Source: Tricholoma matsutake (lineage: Eukaryota; Basidiomycota; Agaricomycetes; Agaricales; Tricholomataceae). Taken from it: DNA of 64,000 nt. Numbering within the stretch: position 1 is the stretch's first letter; every line of letters starts with the position of its first letter. Of this stretch, positions 1-11,910 are shown piece by piece. Location of the stretch: contig AP026548.1 of NCBI GenBank assembly GCA_026075535.2, positions 8,184,001 to 8,248,000 on the forward strand, in the 5' to 3' direction. Below the pieces are notes generated by a model. It worked only from the letters and a program-made list of their open reading frames with translations, was not told where the DNA came from and did not search any database. The position numbers and the translations under genes were made by a program.

Positions 1-138
1 CCCTAGGGATCGAGCAAGCGATCCAGGAAATGATTGCACCGTGGTCGACACAGACGACCACCAACCTCGCTCTCGCCATTCAGCGAGCAGAGCGACAGAG
101 ATGAATGATGAGCTCCCTCTGGAGGCTCCTCCTGTTCT

Positions 139-756
139 ATGAAGAACCCGAAGATCGTGCCTAGGGCACCCGAAATAATTGATCTGACCACCCCCAAACC
201 CAAACCGAAGACCACCCAACCGCCTTGGTCTCCCCCACACATGAGACATGCTAGATGTTTCATCTGCCAACAGATAGGCCACTTCAGCCTGATTTGCCAA
301 CGATACGTTTGCAGGTATTGCAAACAGTGAGGCCCCAGACACTACAGAATGAATTGCCTGGAGAAACCTTGGAAAGATCGAGAGACCAATCAAAGAGAAG
401 CCAAGCAGAGACAGTGGCTCTTCTTTAACTCCAGATACGATGATTTTGATGATGACGCAATGGGAAACATGACAGGAGAGCCATATGGAAGGATTTAAAA
501 GGCTGAGCTCAAGACAATGGCATGACAAGACAGACCCATGCTCACAGGGATTACGATCCTCGCCATCATCGTTGGCATGACCCTGGCTGCAGCGACAGCC
601 CTAACCTTTGCATTTTGCCTCTACACCATCTTCCGAACAGAACCCGAACCCCTGATCACAGACATTGAATTTGCCATCCTGCAACGCCCCCCTTTCAACG
701 ATACTACCGACTCCTTGACACCACTACCTAGGGCAGTGCAAACCAGAAGAACCTGA
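139..756 (+). pseudogene. Retroelement gag remnant: CCHC zinc knuckle plus transmembrane tail
   Basis: One reading frame runs from about 139 to 756 with in-frame stops at 328, 496 and 523. It starts with a Pro/Lys-rich linker, then a CCHC knuckle (CFICQQIGHFSLIC), then a second Cys/His cluster (CRYC, HYRMNC) interrupted by a TGA that probably replaced TGG. About 70 codons later comes a strongly hydrophobic stretch of about 25 residues (roughly codons 134-160) that would span a membrane. The frame ends shortly before a purine-rich tract and an LTR at 907. CCHC knuckles bind nucleic acid in retroelement Gag. A membrane segment after the knuckle, with no protease or polymerase before the LTR, is unusual. 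The element is cut by the window start, so upstream parts are unknown. Its Gag nature is well supported; the role of the hydrophobic tail is not known. Confidence 0.6.
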
Positions 757-906
757 TCATGGTCCGAGTTTGGACATGAATTATTCCTCCATCGTACCCC
801 TCGACCCCGACCTACCCACATAACCAGACCATGCCCGATCAGACCATGAAGGAGAGATGAAGATTTAGGTCAAAGTGTGGAACTTTTGACCATAGCGAGG
901 GGGTAA

Positions 907-1350
907 TGTTACAATTTTCCTTGTAACTCATGGAACCCGACGCACCTGACGATCCCCTCCAGACAGGAGGCACCCCTCGATTCATGCCTAGGGCATGTCC
1001 TTGACATCAGACATACTCACGACGCATGCCAACTGCATGCATTCGATCCCCTTCCCATGGAAGGCACCCTTGACGCATGGTGACTCCATGCACCCAAACC
1101 CACTCCCACACATGCTGTGATACGACAGCCCCCTGACATGAGGTCCATGACGTTGGACTCTCACGATCGACATGCTGCACCGCAGCATGTCCTTGACATC
1201 GGACGCCTCATGCAAGGCATGAGGCCTATTGTTTCTATTATTACTTGATATGCATCTACCTTTCCAATTGGACGATAAGGACCTCCCTTCTAATATAAGT
1301 ACTGCGACTTGTAGTAGGGATGTCCTTAGTTTAGATCTAGGCAATTAACA
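907..1350 (+). repeat. LTR of family C (3' LTR of the gag-TM element)
   Basis: The sequence begins TGTTAC directly after a purine tract (GCGAGGGGGTAA) and plausibly ends at ATTAACA. About 330 bp of it reappears, diverged and in opposite orientation, at 2999-3560. This inverted partner is what identifies it as an LTR. The 3' boundary is less certain than the 5' one. Confidence 0.6.
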
Positions 1351-1452
1351 GCCTTAACTTGCAACTCGCGAAGTTACTCAAAACCACTAAGGAAGCCCAT
1401 TAGTGTGTGAACCTGAACGACTCTATGCAGAAGCCCTGCTAGAGTGCACTAC

Positions 1453-2952
1453 CTATCTTATGTCGGATGCTCTGAGTAAGACTAGTGCTGAACGACTCGT
1501 CGAGGAAGCACCTCGTCGAACGACATCGACTAGATCAAGTGGTTGAGGCTTCGCCCTTAACATTAGTAGTCCCCTGGCATATTGGGAGATTTCCCCTTTC
1601 TTGTTTGGGGTTCCATCCACGTTCTTCACTTTGATGATTCTTTCCAAGGGGTGCAGTTTGAGTCCATTTTCTTCTGTGAACTTGTGGCTCATGAATACTC
1701 CTCCCGCTCCTGAGTCGAGTAGGGCTTCGGTTTCAATGGCTTTCTTTCCATTTGTTCCTAGCACTTTGACATCTAAATGCATAGATTGATTCTTCAAAGT
1801 GGCTAGTAATACAGAGCTAACAGAAAGTTCAGTGGTACCTGGCATCAAGGCAGGCCACCTCTTTAAAAACCCTCGTCCTTGATTGCAGCAAGAGCCCTTG
1901 TCCTGTCTTCTTCGTTGAGGCCTTTTATGATCACTCAGATCCTTGAGTAGGCTTCTTCACCTTTCTTCTTCAGGAATGACCGGTTCTCGGTCCTCGCTTC
2001 CCCTTTCTTGTGTTTGGTTGCTCTGTGTCCAGGTTGGTGGCACACAAAGCACAGCCCTTTCTTCATGTGATGGACCCTCTCTTGATTTGAGAGTCAGTTG
2101 ATTTTGAGTGGGGTCTCCTTCACTTTGGAGCCTGGAGGCTTCTTTGCCCAGGTCTCCTGTAGCTTTCCTGTTATTGCTTTTGCTCTCCTCCACTGTCCAT
2201 CATACTTGGAGGCAGCGTTGATCATCCCCTCTAAGGTTGTGGGGATCGTTTCCATGTTGAACACTCTTTCAAGGAGTTTGGGGTTTAACCCATCCATGAA
2301 GAGTTTGATCAGGGCAGTATCATTGTTGATTCCCGCCTTCTCTCGCAGGATTTGGAATTGTGCAATGTAATCCTCCAGGTCCTGTCCCTGCTTCAATGTC
2401 TTCATCTCTGTTCTGGCTCTGCCAGCTTCGTCAATTGGTGTGAACGCTAACTTGAGCGCCGTTTCAAAGGCCGACCAAGTCCCTAGGTCTTCCTTTTCTG
2501 CCCATGTCTGTGCCCAGGGTGCAGCAGTTCCTCCGTTCATAAATGACAACACGAAGATGATCTTCTTTTCATCGGTGTCGTAGATTCCATGGTTTACTCT
2601 TAAGTAGAGTTTTACTTCTTGTAAGAACTTTGCAGTTCTCATTTGGTCCCCTGTGAAATCAGAGGGGGTTCAGATTCTAATTTCCTTGGTTGATGTGGTG
2701 GGTTCGGTAGACATGTTGGCATTGTCATTGGAAAAGGAGAATGAGTCTTGTTTTGGAGTTTCTTCTGTATTGAGGGATCTAAAATCCTCTTCGTCAAGGT
2801 ATCGGGGTTCTTCATCACTGGTTCTCCTTGAGAACCACTTCTGTGCTGGTTCCAAGTATCATACTAGTCGGCCCTGGTATCTATACCACGGGGTTCTTCC
2901 TGATGATGATGCTCCTGTCAGAGGTCTGTCAGGGCTTTGTCTGAAAGACATT
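1453..2952 (-). pseudogene. Ty3/gypsy-type gag-protease fragment
   Basis: Read on the minus strand, gag starts near 2952 and contains a retrotransposon capsid-like domain (2642 to 2094) with the usual Trp-rich and YI-x-Q-F motifs. A knuckle-like motif follows near 2070-2040 in a shifted frame (CFVCHQPGHRATKH, last Cys replaced by His). An aspartic protease core follows at 1848-1453 with the active-site motif LLDSGAGGVFM. Stops interrupt gag near 2860 and 2645. The fragment ends abruptly near 1450 before any reverse transcriptase, next to the oppositely oriented LTR at 907-1350. The order LTR (2999-3560), gag, protease shows a minus-strand element cut off after the protease. It cannot encode a functional product. 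Confidence 0.75.
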
Positions 2953-2998
2953 GTGTCTGCACCTAGGTAGGTGGACTTTGTAGATCAGCTTGACCTTT

Positions 2999-3560
2999 TG
3001 TTAAGACTATAGGTCTTAACTCAACTTGTTCTTTGTTCTGTTCTACTAGGAGGCTTTCCTAGTGTTTCAGGCTCTTTAGCCTTTGCTTGGGTGCTTCCTC
3101 AAGCTATCACAGTTGTCCATACTCAGAGGCTTTCTGAGTAAACCATCTGTTTGTGTATCACAGTAGGGGACTTTCCCACTGTCGAGTTCAAGGTTATCAC
3201 AGCTAAGGATCTTTTAGACTGTCAAGTTCGAGTGAGTATAAGACCATAGGTTGAATTAGGTCAAGCTGAAGAATACAGGCAGTAATACTACAGCTTATAT
3301 ATAGCTCAAAGATACCTATTGTCCAATCGGAATGCAGGATTGTTATCAAGTATAAATGAAAAGAACAATAGAAATGACAGGCCTCATGCCTTTGCATGAG
3401 GTGTCCGATGTTACAGATCCAGTGTCAAGGATATGCTGTGGCATAGCATGTCAATCATGAGAGTCCAATGTCATGGACCTCATGTCAAGAGGCTGTTGTA
3501 CCACGGCATGTGTGGGAGTGGGTTCAAGTGCATGGAGTCACCATGCATCAAGGTGTCTCC
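2999..3560 (-). repeat. LTR of family C, minus orientation, 5' end truncated
   Basis: This is the 5' LTR of the gag-protease fragment. Read on the minus strand it ends in CTTAACA at 2999. Its 3'-ward half matches the LTR at 907-1350 in reverse complement, including the segment around the direct words catggagtcaccatg and gtccaat. The outer end is lost near 3560, where chromovirus A1 sequence begins. Confidence 0.6.
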
Positions 3561-3636
3561 CGTCAGAAGTGAGTCGAGTCGAATGAGAAAAATAAAGTGC
3601 CCCGGACTTGCGGGTCCCGATAGCAAAATCATAACA

Positions 3637-4663
3637 ATGATTGAAAACTTTGTCAGGACCCTCCAGACTAACCCTACAACCAATATTCCCCCCATTGCGA
3701 CTCCAAGCGCACCCAACAACGACATGCTGCCAAACGCGCCCACTAAAGAGCGTGCCCAGATCAAACCATCTCCCCCCACCAAATTTAATGGTGCATGTGT
3801 GCAGAGGCATGCATTCCTTAATTCCTGTGAGTTATACATCAGTCTCCAGTTGCATGATTTTGTCAATGAGGCTGCAAAAATTTATTGGGCCTTCACATAC
3901 ATGAAATCTGAATTTACCTATCTCTACATGGACCATATTCTGTGCCAAACTAAAGAACTCAGTTCTCTACCTTTCTCCACTTGGGGTGACTTTTGAGCCA
4001 AGTTTGTATGCCACTTTTGCCCCTCAATGAGTGCCACTGAGCAGTGACATGACTCGAGTCATCCTCTTACCACCAGGCATGTCAATCCATGGACAATTAT
4101 ATCGATGAGTTTAAGGATTTGGTGGACATGGCAGGATATGGGAGTGGGCTACCAGGGGTGGTGAAGTTCCGACGGGGCCTCAATCAAGAAATTCAGGACC
4201 AGATTGCACAGATGTTGGAAGAGCACCCAGTGGACAATGATATATATGTTTGGTATGAAGCTGCTTCACTCTGTGATGAGAACCAACTCACAAATGTGGC
4301 ATTTAACACTGCATTCCATGCTCCAACTACCACTCATGCACCCTACACCTTCAATTGAACCCTTCCCTGCATTAACCCCATTCCTGTTTGTCAGACTCCC
4401 ACACCAGCTGTCAATGTCCCAGTACCAATGGATGTTGATGCAGCCCACAGCCGTGTGCATAGGTTGGATCTCTGCTCCCACTGTGGGGAAACTGGGCACA
4501 GGGCTGGAGCATGACCCCATCATCAGGATATCCACATGCTCACCCCTGAGGGGTGAGATGAACTCCTCCAAGACTTGTTGGTGCTTGTAGATGTCAAGGA
4601 AGCAAAGGATCAGGTTGCAGAGGAGATCAAGTCAGAAGTTGTAGAGGAGCAGGATTTTTCTAT
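3637..4663 (+). pseudogene. Gag of chromovirus A1
   Basis: The likely start is the ATG at 3637. The frame holds a Pro-rich leader, a capsid-like helical domain (to about 4350) containing the usual WxxF and YIDEF-type segments, and one zinc knuckle, CSHCGETGHRAGA. The fourth zinc ligand is replaced by a TGA stop at 4512-4514, so the knuckle is broken at its last Cys. Other stops lie at 3994-3996 and 4356-4358. The capsid part is continued in a shifted frame from 4089. Gag would package element RNA; this copy cannot. Confidence 0.75.
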
Positions 4664-6927
4664 TTGCAGCTAGTGAATCGTACACCCTCACTGCCTGTCC
4701 ATAACCACTTTGAAGTCTTGTCAGTTGAATCCCTGGAGAATGAATCCATTTCTGTGACTGTTCCCCTCTCTGACCCTTCGAAGTTGGCTGAAGACGTACC
4801 TGCTCTTCCCATCTCTCCCTTTGCTCCACACCCCAAAATTAAATCATGGGAGTGTAAACTACCACACAAATATATTGTTGCATCCACTCCCTTTACACAT
4901 TCCTTGAACCTAGCAATTGAACTGCAGACAACCAACACTGGACAGATACTTGGTGTCTCTGTGCTCCTGGACTCTGGTGCAACCAGTCTCTTCATCGATG
5001 CCCATCTCACACAACAACATCACCTAAATACTCACTCACTCTCATGTCTGATACCTGTTTATAATGTGGATGGGTCCCCAAACAAAGCTGGTGCCATCCG
5101 AGAGGTTGTAGACCTGGTCCTCCATTACAAAGATCATAGTGAGCATGCCCTTTTTGCTGTCACTCAATTAGGAAAGCAAAAGGTGATTTTGGGCTATATG
5201 TGGCTTTGAGACCATAACCCAGAGGTTGACTGGCATACCGGGGAGGTTACCATGAGCCAATGTCCATCCCACTGTTGTACTTGTTTCATGGAAGCCAGGC
5301 AAGAAAATCATGGACAGAAGGCCACGATACGACGTACTCAGAAGTGTCGTGCCAGACCTCTGCCTATACCTGAAGTGGAGTTGGAAGGGGTTCCTGATCG
5401 GATGCTGGACTTGGATGATGATGATGAGGAGCCAGAGGAAGTGGAGGAAGGTGATTGGATCTTCTACACTGCGATTCATCCATTGCACGAGGTGTGTGCT
5501 ACATCAAACATATCCCAACACCTCACTGAGCCTTCCACAAAAACAATGCTGCTAAATCCTCTACTAATTCCTTGCTCCCTCATCTCCATGAGTTTGGAGA
5601 CATGTTCTCCAAGGAATCATTTGACTCTCTCCCTGCGCACAAGCCATGGGATCATGTGATCGAACTTACCCCCAGTGCAACCCCTTCATCCTGCAAGGTC
5701 TATCCTCTCTCTCCTGAAGAACAGCAACAGCTTGACCAGTTCATCAATGAGCACCTGGCCTCTGGACGTATTTGACTATCGAAGTCACCCATGGCCTCTC
5801 CCTTTTTCTTTGTCAAGAAGAAGGATGGCTCACTTCGACCGGTTCAAGACTACAGAAGGCTCAACAACATCATGGTCAAAAATCACTACCCATTACCTCT
5901 CATCTCTGAACTCATGAACCAGCTCCATGGAGCCCGATACTTCACCAAGCTTGACGTCTGTTGGGGCTACAATGATGTGAGCATAAAGGAGGGAGATGAG
6001 TGGAAGGCAGCCTTTCGTACCAACCATGGTCTTTTTGAACCGCTTGTCATGTTCTTTGGCCTTACTAATAGCCCTGCCACCTTTCAGACCATGATGAACG
6101 ACATCTTCCACAACCTCATCCTTGAAGGCGTTGTCTGCATCTATCTCGACAACATCCTCATCTTCACTTGCACGGTTGAAGAGCACCGTCACATCACACG
6201 CCTCATCCTAGAGCGACTTTGACGGTACAAACTCTACCTTCATCAGGACAAATGTGAGTTTGAAAAGACCAAGATCGAGTACCTCGGCCTGATTATCTTG
6301 GAGGGTCAAGTGGAGATGGATCCTATCAAGGTAAACGGGGTCACAGCTTGGCTGACGCCCATGAACAAGAAGGAGGTGCAGTCTTTCCTGGGCTTCATCA
6401 ATTTCTATTGGCATTTTATCAAGGATTTCTCACATCATGCATGACCACTGTTCGACTTGACAGGAAAGGAGGCATGGAGGTGGGATAATGCACAACAGGA
6501 GGCATTCAAAAAGCTTAAGGAGATGGTCACTTCTGCTCTGATCCTTACCTTTGCTGACAATTCGTGTCCTTTTCGTGTAGAAGCCGACAGTTCTGACTTT
6601 GTGACGGGCGCCGTGTTGTCTCAGCAGTCTCCGGAGGACCAGAAGTGGCATCCTGTTGCGTTCTACTCCAAAAGCCTTAGTGCTGTAGAGCGAAACTATG
6701 AGATCCATGACAAGGAGATGTTGGCGATAATGCATGCGCTTGAGGACTTCCTCGAGGGTGCCCAACACAAGGTGGAAATTTGGACGGATCACAAGAATCT
6801 CGAGTACTTCATGACGGCCAAGAAATTGAACCGTTGTCAAGCTTGTTGGTCCCTGTATCTATCTAGATTCGACTTCTCCTTGCACCACCATCCGGGTCAC
6901 AGCATGGGGAAGAATATCCAGATTTGA
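4664..6927 (+). pseudogene. Protease, reverse transcriptase and RNase H of chromovirus A1
   Basis: The aspartic protease motif LLDSGATSLFID lies near 4966-5001. An acidic linker follows, then reverse transcriptase from about 5570, with [18 protein letters not shown] (box 1-2), [11 protein letters not shown] (box 3) and [11 protein letters not shown]. The catalytic box reads YLDN (codon 6151-6153) instead of YLDD, so one metal-binding Asp is lost. RNase H follows, with FRVEADSSDF, the DKEMLAI segment and WTDHKNLEYF. Stops lie at 5773, 6220 and 6442. The frame ends at a 55-bp tandem duplication near 6866-6967. The product would copy element RNA into DNA in cytoplasmic particles. This copy is dead on several counts. 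Confidence 0.85.
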
Positions 6928-6967
6928 CTTCTCCTTACACCACCATCTGGGTCACAGCATGGGGAAG
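6866..6967 (+). repeat. 55-bp tandem duplication breaking pol
   Basis: The segment starting gattcgacttctcc at 6866 recurs at 6921 as gatttgacttctcc, followed in both copies by the caccaccat...cacagcatggggaag stretch. The period is 55 bp, so the duplication shifts the reading frame between RNase H and integrase. Copies differ at a few positions, so the event is not recent. Confidence 0.85.
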
Positions 6968-8521
6968 ACTGATGCCCTCTCCCAATGTGCAGACCATGGG
7001 GATGGCAGCAATGAAAACCAAATCATTGTGTTGTTGCAGCCAGACCTGTTCACCATTCGGGCACTGGAAGGCATCGCACCCCAGGGCGAGGAGTGGAACA
7101 TCCTACATGACATTTGTCATGCAAACCATAGCGGTTTACATGAGGATGTTGTTGCCCAAGCTGTTAAAGAACTGAGGAAGGGATCCACCCTTTCCTTGCA
7201 TGCAGCAGAGTGGGCTGAAAAAGAAAACTTGTTGTATTTCAGGGATCACATCTATGTCCCCAATGACCCAGACCTTTGCCGGCACATCATATCCCAACAC
7301 CATGACTCACAGATTGCTGGTCATCCTGGATGCTGGAAGACCTTGGAGCTCACCTCACAGAATTATTGGTGGCCACAAATGTCACAGCTCATTGGTCAGT
7401 ATTGTTGCACTTGTGACCTTTGCTTATGCACCAAGATTCCTTGTCGCAAACCCATTGGTGAGCTACACCCTCTTCCTGTTCCAGAGAGTTGTTGGGATGT
7501 TGTCAGTGTCGACTTTGTGGTGGAGTTGCCAGAGTCAAATGGGTTTGATGCAGTGATGTGCACAGTTGATTCAGTGGGAAAATGCGCTCATTTCATTCCC
7601 ACTCACACCACTGTCAGTGCCCTGGGTGCCACCCAACTCCACCTCCACCATGTGTGGAAATTACATGGACTTCCTGGTGCTTTCCTCTCTGATCATGGCC
7701 CTCAGTTCATGGCAGAGTTCACTTGCGAGCTGTACCAACTTCTGGGAATCAAACTCCTTGCTTCGACCACTTATCACCCACAAACTGACAGCCAGACTGA
7801 GTGAGTCAACCATGAACTGGAGCAGTACATCTGCATCTTTGTCAATGAATGCCAGGACAATTGGGACGATCTTCTCCCCTTGGCCGAGTTCAGATACAAC
7901 AACCATGTCCATGCTTCCACTCAACAGACCCCTTTCCTCTTAGACACTGGACGACATCCACGCATGGGATTTGAACCTTGCCAAACTCCCTCACACATTG
8001 AGATGGTGAATGAGTTCACAGAATCCATGCAGGATGGCTCGGAGAAGGCAAAGGCAAAGGACAACATGGCACACTTTTACAACCAATGCCATTCTCCAAC
8101 CCCTCAGTACAAGGTTGGTGATCAAGTTTATCTTGACTCCAGTGACATCTCCACTATGTGTCCATCCAAGAAACTCGCTCATCACTTCCTGGGACCTTTC
8201 CCCATTGTCAAGTGTGTTGGAATGCATGCCTATCGTCTACACCTCCCAGCCTCCATGTCCAGACACCACCCAGTCTTCAATGTCATCAAACTCCTTCCAG
8301 CTCCCCCAGATCCATTCCTGGGACACCATTCACACCCACCACCACCACCTACAGTGATCGAGGGAGAACCCCAATACAAAGTTGAGTCAATCTTGGACAG
8401 CTGGTTGCATTGAGGAAAACTCCAGTATTTGGTGCATTGGAAGGCTTATGGGTATGAGGAAAACTCATGGGTCAAAGAGTCTGATGTGAATGCCCCTCAG
8501 TTAGTCAAGGAATTCCACTGA
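6959..8521 (+). pseudogene. Integrase with C-terminal chromodomain of chromovirus A1
   Basis: The N-terminal HHCC zinc-binding module is visible (HHDSQIAGHPG, then CCTCDLC). The catalytic core holds SVDFVVELP (first Asp), LSDHGPQF (second Asp) and YHPQTDSQTE (Glu), with exactly 35 residues between the second Asp and Glu. A stop at 7802 follows the Glu. The frame continues through a GPF-like segment (HHFLGPFPIVK) and a VFNVIKLLP motif to a chromodomain at about 8370-8521. This has the core [17 protein letters not shown] and follows a stop at 8411. Chromodomains of these integrases bind methylated histone H3 and steer integration into heterochromatin. That fits the nested arrangement here, but is inference. 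Confidence 0.85.
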
Positions 8522-8616
8522 TAGCACACTGCTGCACTGCATCGCATTCAAGTCACAGACTTTGGTCATATGTGATTTCAAAGGCATCAGGGCAATGCAT
8601 CTTAGAGAGGGGGTGA

Positions 8617-9052
8617 TGTAAAGGGACTAGGGGGACTAGGAGGGGTGCCCTGTGTGTTTCTCCTATTTTTTACATTTGTTCTATATTTTTCCTCACTTCA
8701 TTTCCTTCTATTCTTCATTTTCTATGATCTTTCCAGATTTTATTACTAATTTCCCTTTCTATCATGTTTGTGCATATTGACAGTTTTATATTTAGAGGCA
8801 GAGCACCCCTTTCGACATCTACCCCTTGGTATGATGTCATTTGGCAGCCTTGATCTGCCTATCTCCACCTTTTCTATTTTTAGGTTATTATTTGATTTTT
8901 GTCATCTTCACATATACTGGGGCGTCGGCAAAGGGATCCTTAGAGTTTTCTCTTTGGATTTCCCTTTGCTAGGTGCATCCCCAATCCCTGTAATATGTAG
9001 TATAATTTTAACTTTGGATTTCCCTTTGCTAGAAGCTGAGGTTGCCCTTATA
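8617..9052 (+). repeat. 3' LTR of chromovirus A1 (family A)
   Basis: The LTR starts TGTAAAGGGACTAGG directly after the purine tract AGAGAGGGGGTGA and ends CCCTTATA, 436 bp. The ends are the inverted pair TGTAAGGG/CCCTTATA, where TA has replaced the usual CA. The same boundaries are confirmed by target-site duplications at two other family A LTRs, 50285-50708 and 61784-62223. Confidence 0.9.
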
Positions 9053-10150
9053 GGGAACTCATTGCCAACAAATCATTTCAATATTCACACATCATCCAAG
9101 CAGCACCAAGAATGGGAGTTTGCACCCAAGCACAAGCCATTGTCCAGGATTTGGTTAACAAAATTGCCTTGCATGCCCAAATGTATAACCATTGCCGAAG
9201 CTTATTCCTTGGTCAATACCCCTTTGCAACAAAGATGACTGTTTTCCCAAACTTAAAGCCTGGGAACTTGCCTGAGAAACTGAAACAGGTCTTAAAGTCA
9301 AAATCTACATAACTTATAATGGGGAACTTAAGTCACACAAAATGGAGGCCTGGTTGAAGACTCAGGGAACGGAACAACTTTTACTGCTCTCCATACCTCT
9401 GTGCACATTGGGCACATTGAACATATGCACAGGACACTCATGGCTAAGGCCCATACAATGTGGATTTACTCCAGATTACCAGCATATTTATGGAATGAAT
9501 TCTACCTAACAGCTTCCCATTTACATGCAAAAACCACTACTCACTCCCTCAAAGGAACTATGCCTTGGGAACTATGGTTCAAATGAAAACCTGACTACTC
9601 TTACCTGCGAGAAATTGGTTGCTGAGCTTTTGTTCTTATTCCCAGGAAGGACAACCCCAAAATCTTTGAACGCTCTATTGAATGCATATTGGTGGGATAT
9701 GATCCAAAATCTAAATCATATCAATGCTATAACTGTGCAACACGGAAAATCCATAGTTCCTATCATGTTAGATTTCTTGAAAGTCATGATGGTCACTCAC
9801 AGCCTACACCCACCATGGAAGATGGGGGGGTCAAGACTGAAGCCCCCACATCAAGCTTCAGCCCTCTATCCCTGGATAATGAGGATGACAAAGACCCAGT
9901 CATCGATTGCGACCCTCCAGATGGGGGTGGTCACAATGCAAGTGTACAACAAGTTCTGTCACACACACCCCTCCCACGCCACTCATCACGCGCACCCATT
10001 CCCACTGAAAAGAATCCCAGTGGTGGTCCAATTATCACCAGAACTGCCACTGCTGTCAGAAAATCCCAAGAGAGTGCTGCACGAGTTAAGGAAGCATGAC
10101 AAGAACATTGAGCAGCAACATTAGCTGCCCAGACCGATCACCCACCAGAT
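9053..10150 (+). pseudogene. Ty1/copia integrase C-terminal part and linker, 5' truncated
   Basis: The segment around 9380-9590 has the copia integrase end (MHRTLMAKAHTMW, LPAYLWNEFY, THSLKGTMPWELWF). It is followed by the copia linker motif CILVGYDPKSKSYQCYN near 9690 and a Pro/Ser-rich linker. Several stops and frame changes are present. Gag, protease and most of the integrase are absent because the copia sequence begins at the 3' LTR end of chromovirus A1 (9052). Confidence 0.75.
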
Positions 10151-10153
10151 CCT

Positions 10154-11869
10154 GTGATCGATCATGATTGTGACATCATCAAGGAAATCCAGCAGTCATT
10201 CAATAACCTTGATCTCAGTGATCAAGTGCATCAATTCCAGGACCTGATCTCAGAAATGGCAGATTTTGATCCCAAATCACTTCAATTTGAGGACAACCCC
10301 CGAACATGGGAGGAGGCTAAGAACTTGGTTGATGCAGACCAATGGAAAGAAGGATATATAGATGAGCTTCAATCCCTGAAAGATATGGGTGTTTACAAGC
10401 TGATCCCCCATTGTGATGTTCCCCAGGGAAAGCAGATCCGTAAAGGGAAACCAGTTTTCCACATTAAGTGGGATGAAACTGGGAAGGCTGTCAGATGGAA
10501 GGTTCATCTAGTTTTCAAGGGTTTTGAACAAATCTATGGCAAGGACTATACTAAGACTACCTCACTGACTGCACACATGGAATCTTGGAGGATACTCCTT
10601 TATTTAGCAGCATCCCTTGGTTGGGATGTGCAACAGATAGACATCAAAATAGCATTCCTTTATGGGTTACTGCTGGATGACAAGGTGTAGTACATGGAAC
10701 AACCTGCTGGATTTGAGGAACCCAGCAAAGAGGATTGGATTTGGCAACTGCAACGTGGCTTGTATGGCATGAAACAAAGTGGGCGGATATGGAATCAAAC
10801 CCTCAACCCCCAAATGATTGAATGGGGGTTCACTCATTTATCTTGCAAACCCTGCATATACTACCACAAGTCTGACTCTGGGACTATTATCACAGCCATC
10901 CATGTTGATGACTACCTGTCCATTGCTGACTCCACAAGCAAAAATGAGTGTTTCAAGGATCAGATGAGGAAGGTATGGACTATTTCTGAGTTGGGCATGG
11001 CACATTTTATTGTTGGGATTGCTGTCACCAGGGACAGGATGAACAGAACTGTCATGCTATCACAGAGAGCACTGATTGACAAAATCATCAAACAATTTGG
11101 CCAAAAAGATGCCCATCCGGTATCTGCACCTCTAGAACCTGGTTCCAAATTATGCCATGCAAATTGACAATCCATGTCCTCTGAGGACCAGGTACAACTC
11201 AACAAACTCCCTTACCAATTGCTCATAGGTTGTCTACTCTATCTAGCCATTGGTATGCATCCCGATATTTCTTATGCCATCCAACAACTCTCACAATACC
11301 TTGATCGCTATTCCTTTGATCATTGGACAGCAGCCACCAGGCTAGTGCGTTATCTCAAAGGTACAAGGGATCTTCAACTTCATCTTGGTGGCAACCACCC
11401 TGTATCCCTCCACACATTTAGTGATTCCAATTGGGCTAACTGCCTCAACACACATCGCAGTGTAGGTGGTTATATATGCTCCCTCAGTTCTGGTGCCATC
11501 TCCTGGACAGTGCGTAAACAGAAGATCATTGCAACTTGGTCATGCAAAGCTGAATATGTTGCTGCATTTGAGACAGCCAAGGAATGTATTTGGTTGTGAA
11601 CACTACTTCATTCCCTCAACCATCAACAATCACCCCCAACAATAATCTACTGCAATAACTCAGCTACCAAGACATTATCTGAAGATCCCCTCCTTCACTC
11701 CCGGGTTAAACACATCAACATAAAATACCATTTCCTTCACAAATGTGTCCAATCAAATGAACTGCAACTCATCTATGTCAACACCCATGAGAATGTCACA
11801 GACATGTTCACAAAGGTACTGGATGTCAAACAATTCACTTACCTCCATGGCTTCCTCAGCTTTCACTAA
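10154..11869 (+). pseudogene. Ty1/copia reverse transcriptase and RNase H
   Basis: The frame has the copia reverse transcriptase order: FHIKWDETGKAVRWKVHLV, then GWDVQQIDIKIAFLYG, LYGMKQSGRIWNQ, the catalytic segment IHVDDYL (both Asp present, near 10900), then LIGCLLYLAIGMHPDISYA. RNase H has TFSDSNWANC, WTVRKQKIIATWSCKAEYVA and a C-terminal VNTHENVTDMFTK motif. Stops at 10688, 11165 and 11597 break it into four open segments. The product would have been the polymerase of a copia element whose 3' LTR begins at 11911. Confidence 0.88.
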
Positions 11870-11910
11870 CTCAATTCCATGCAAGGAGGAGTATTCACAG
11901 TGAGGAGGAG

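Larger units (their letters stand above)
3561..9052 (+). mobile_element. Chromovirus A1 (Ty3/gypsy with chromodomain), 5' LTR lost
   Basis: The order on the plus strand is gag, aspartic protease, reverse transcriptase, RNase H, integrase, C-terminal chromodomain, purine tract and 3' LTR (8617-9052), which is the standard chromovirus layout. The 5' LTR and primer-binding site are missing: the element begins where the family C LTR is cut near 3560. At least nine in-frame stops and several frame changes make it non-coding. Most stops stand where related elements have an Arg codon and are explained by CGA to TGA. The 3' LTR abuts copia integrase sequence at 9053, so A1 lies against or inside the copia element. 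Confidence 0.9.

Noticed and set aside
988..1344. 118-codon minus-strand frame
   Set aside because: It lies entirely within the family C LTR.
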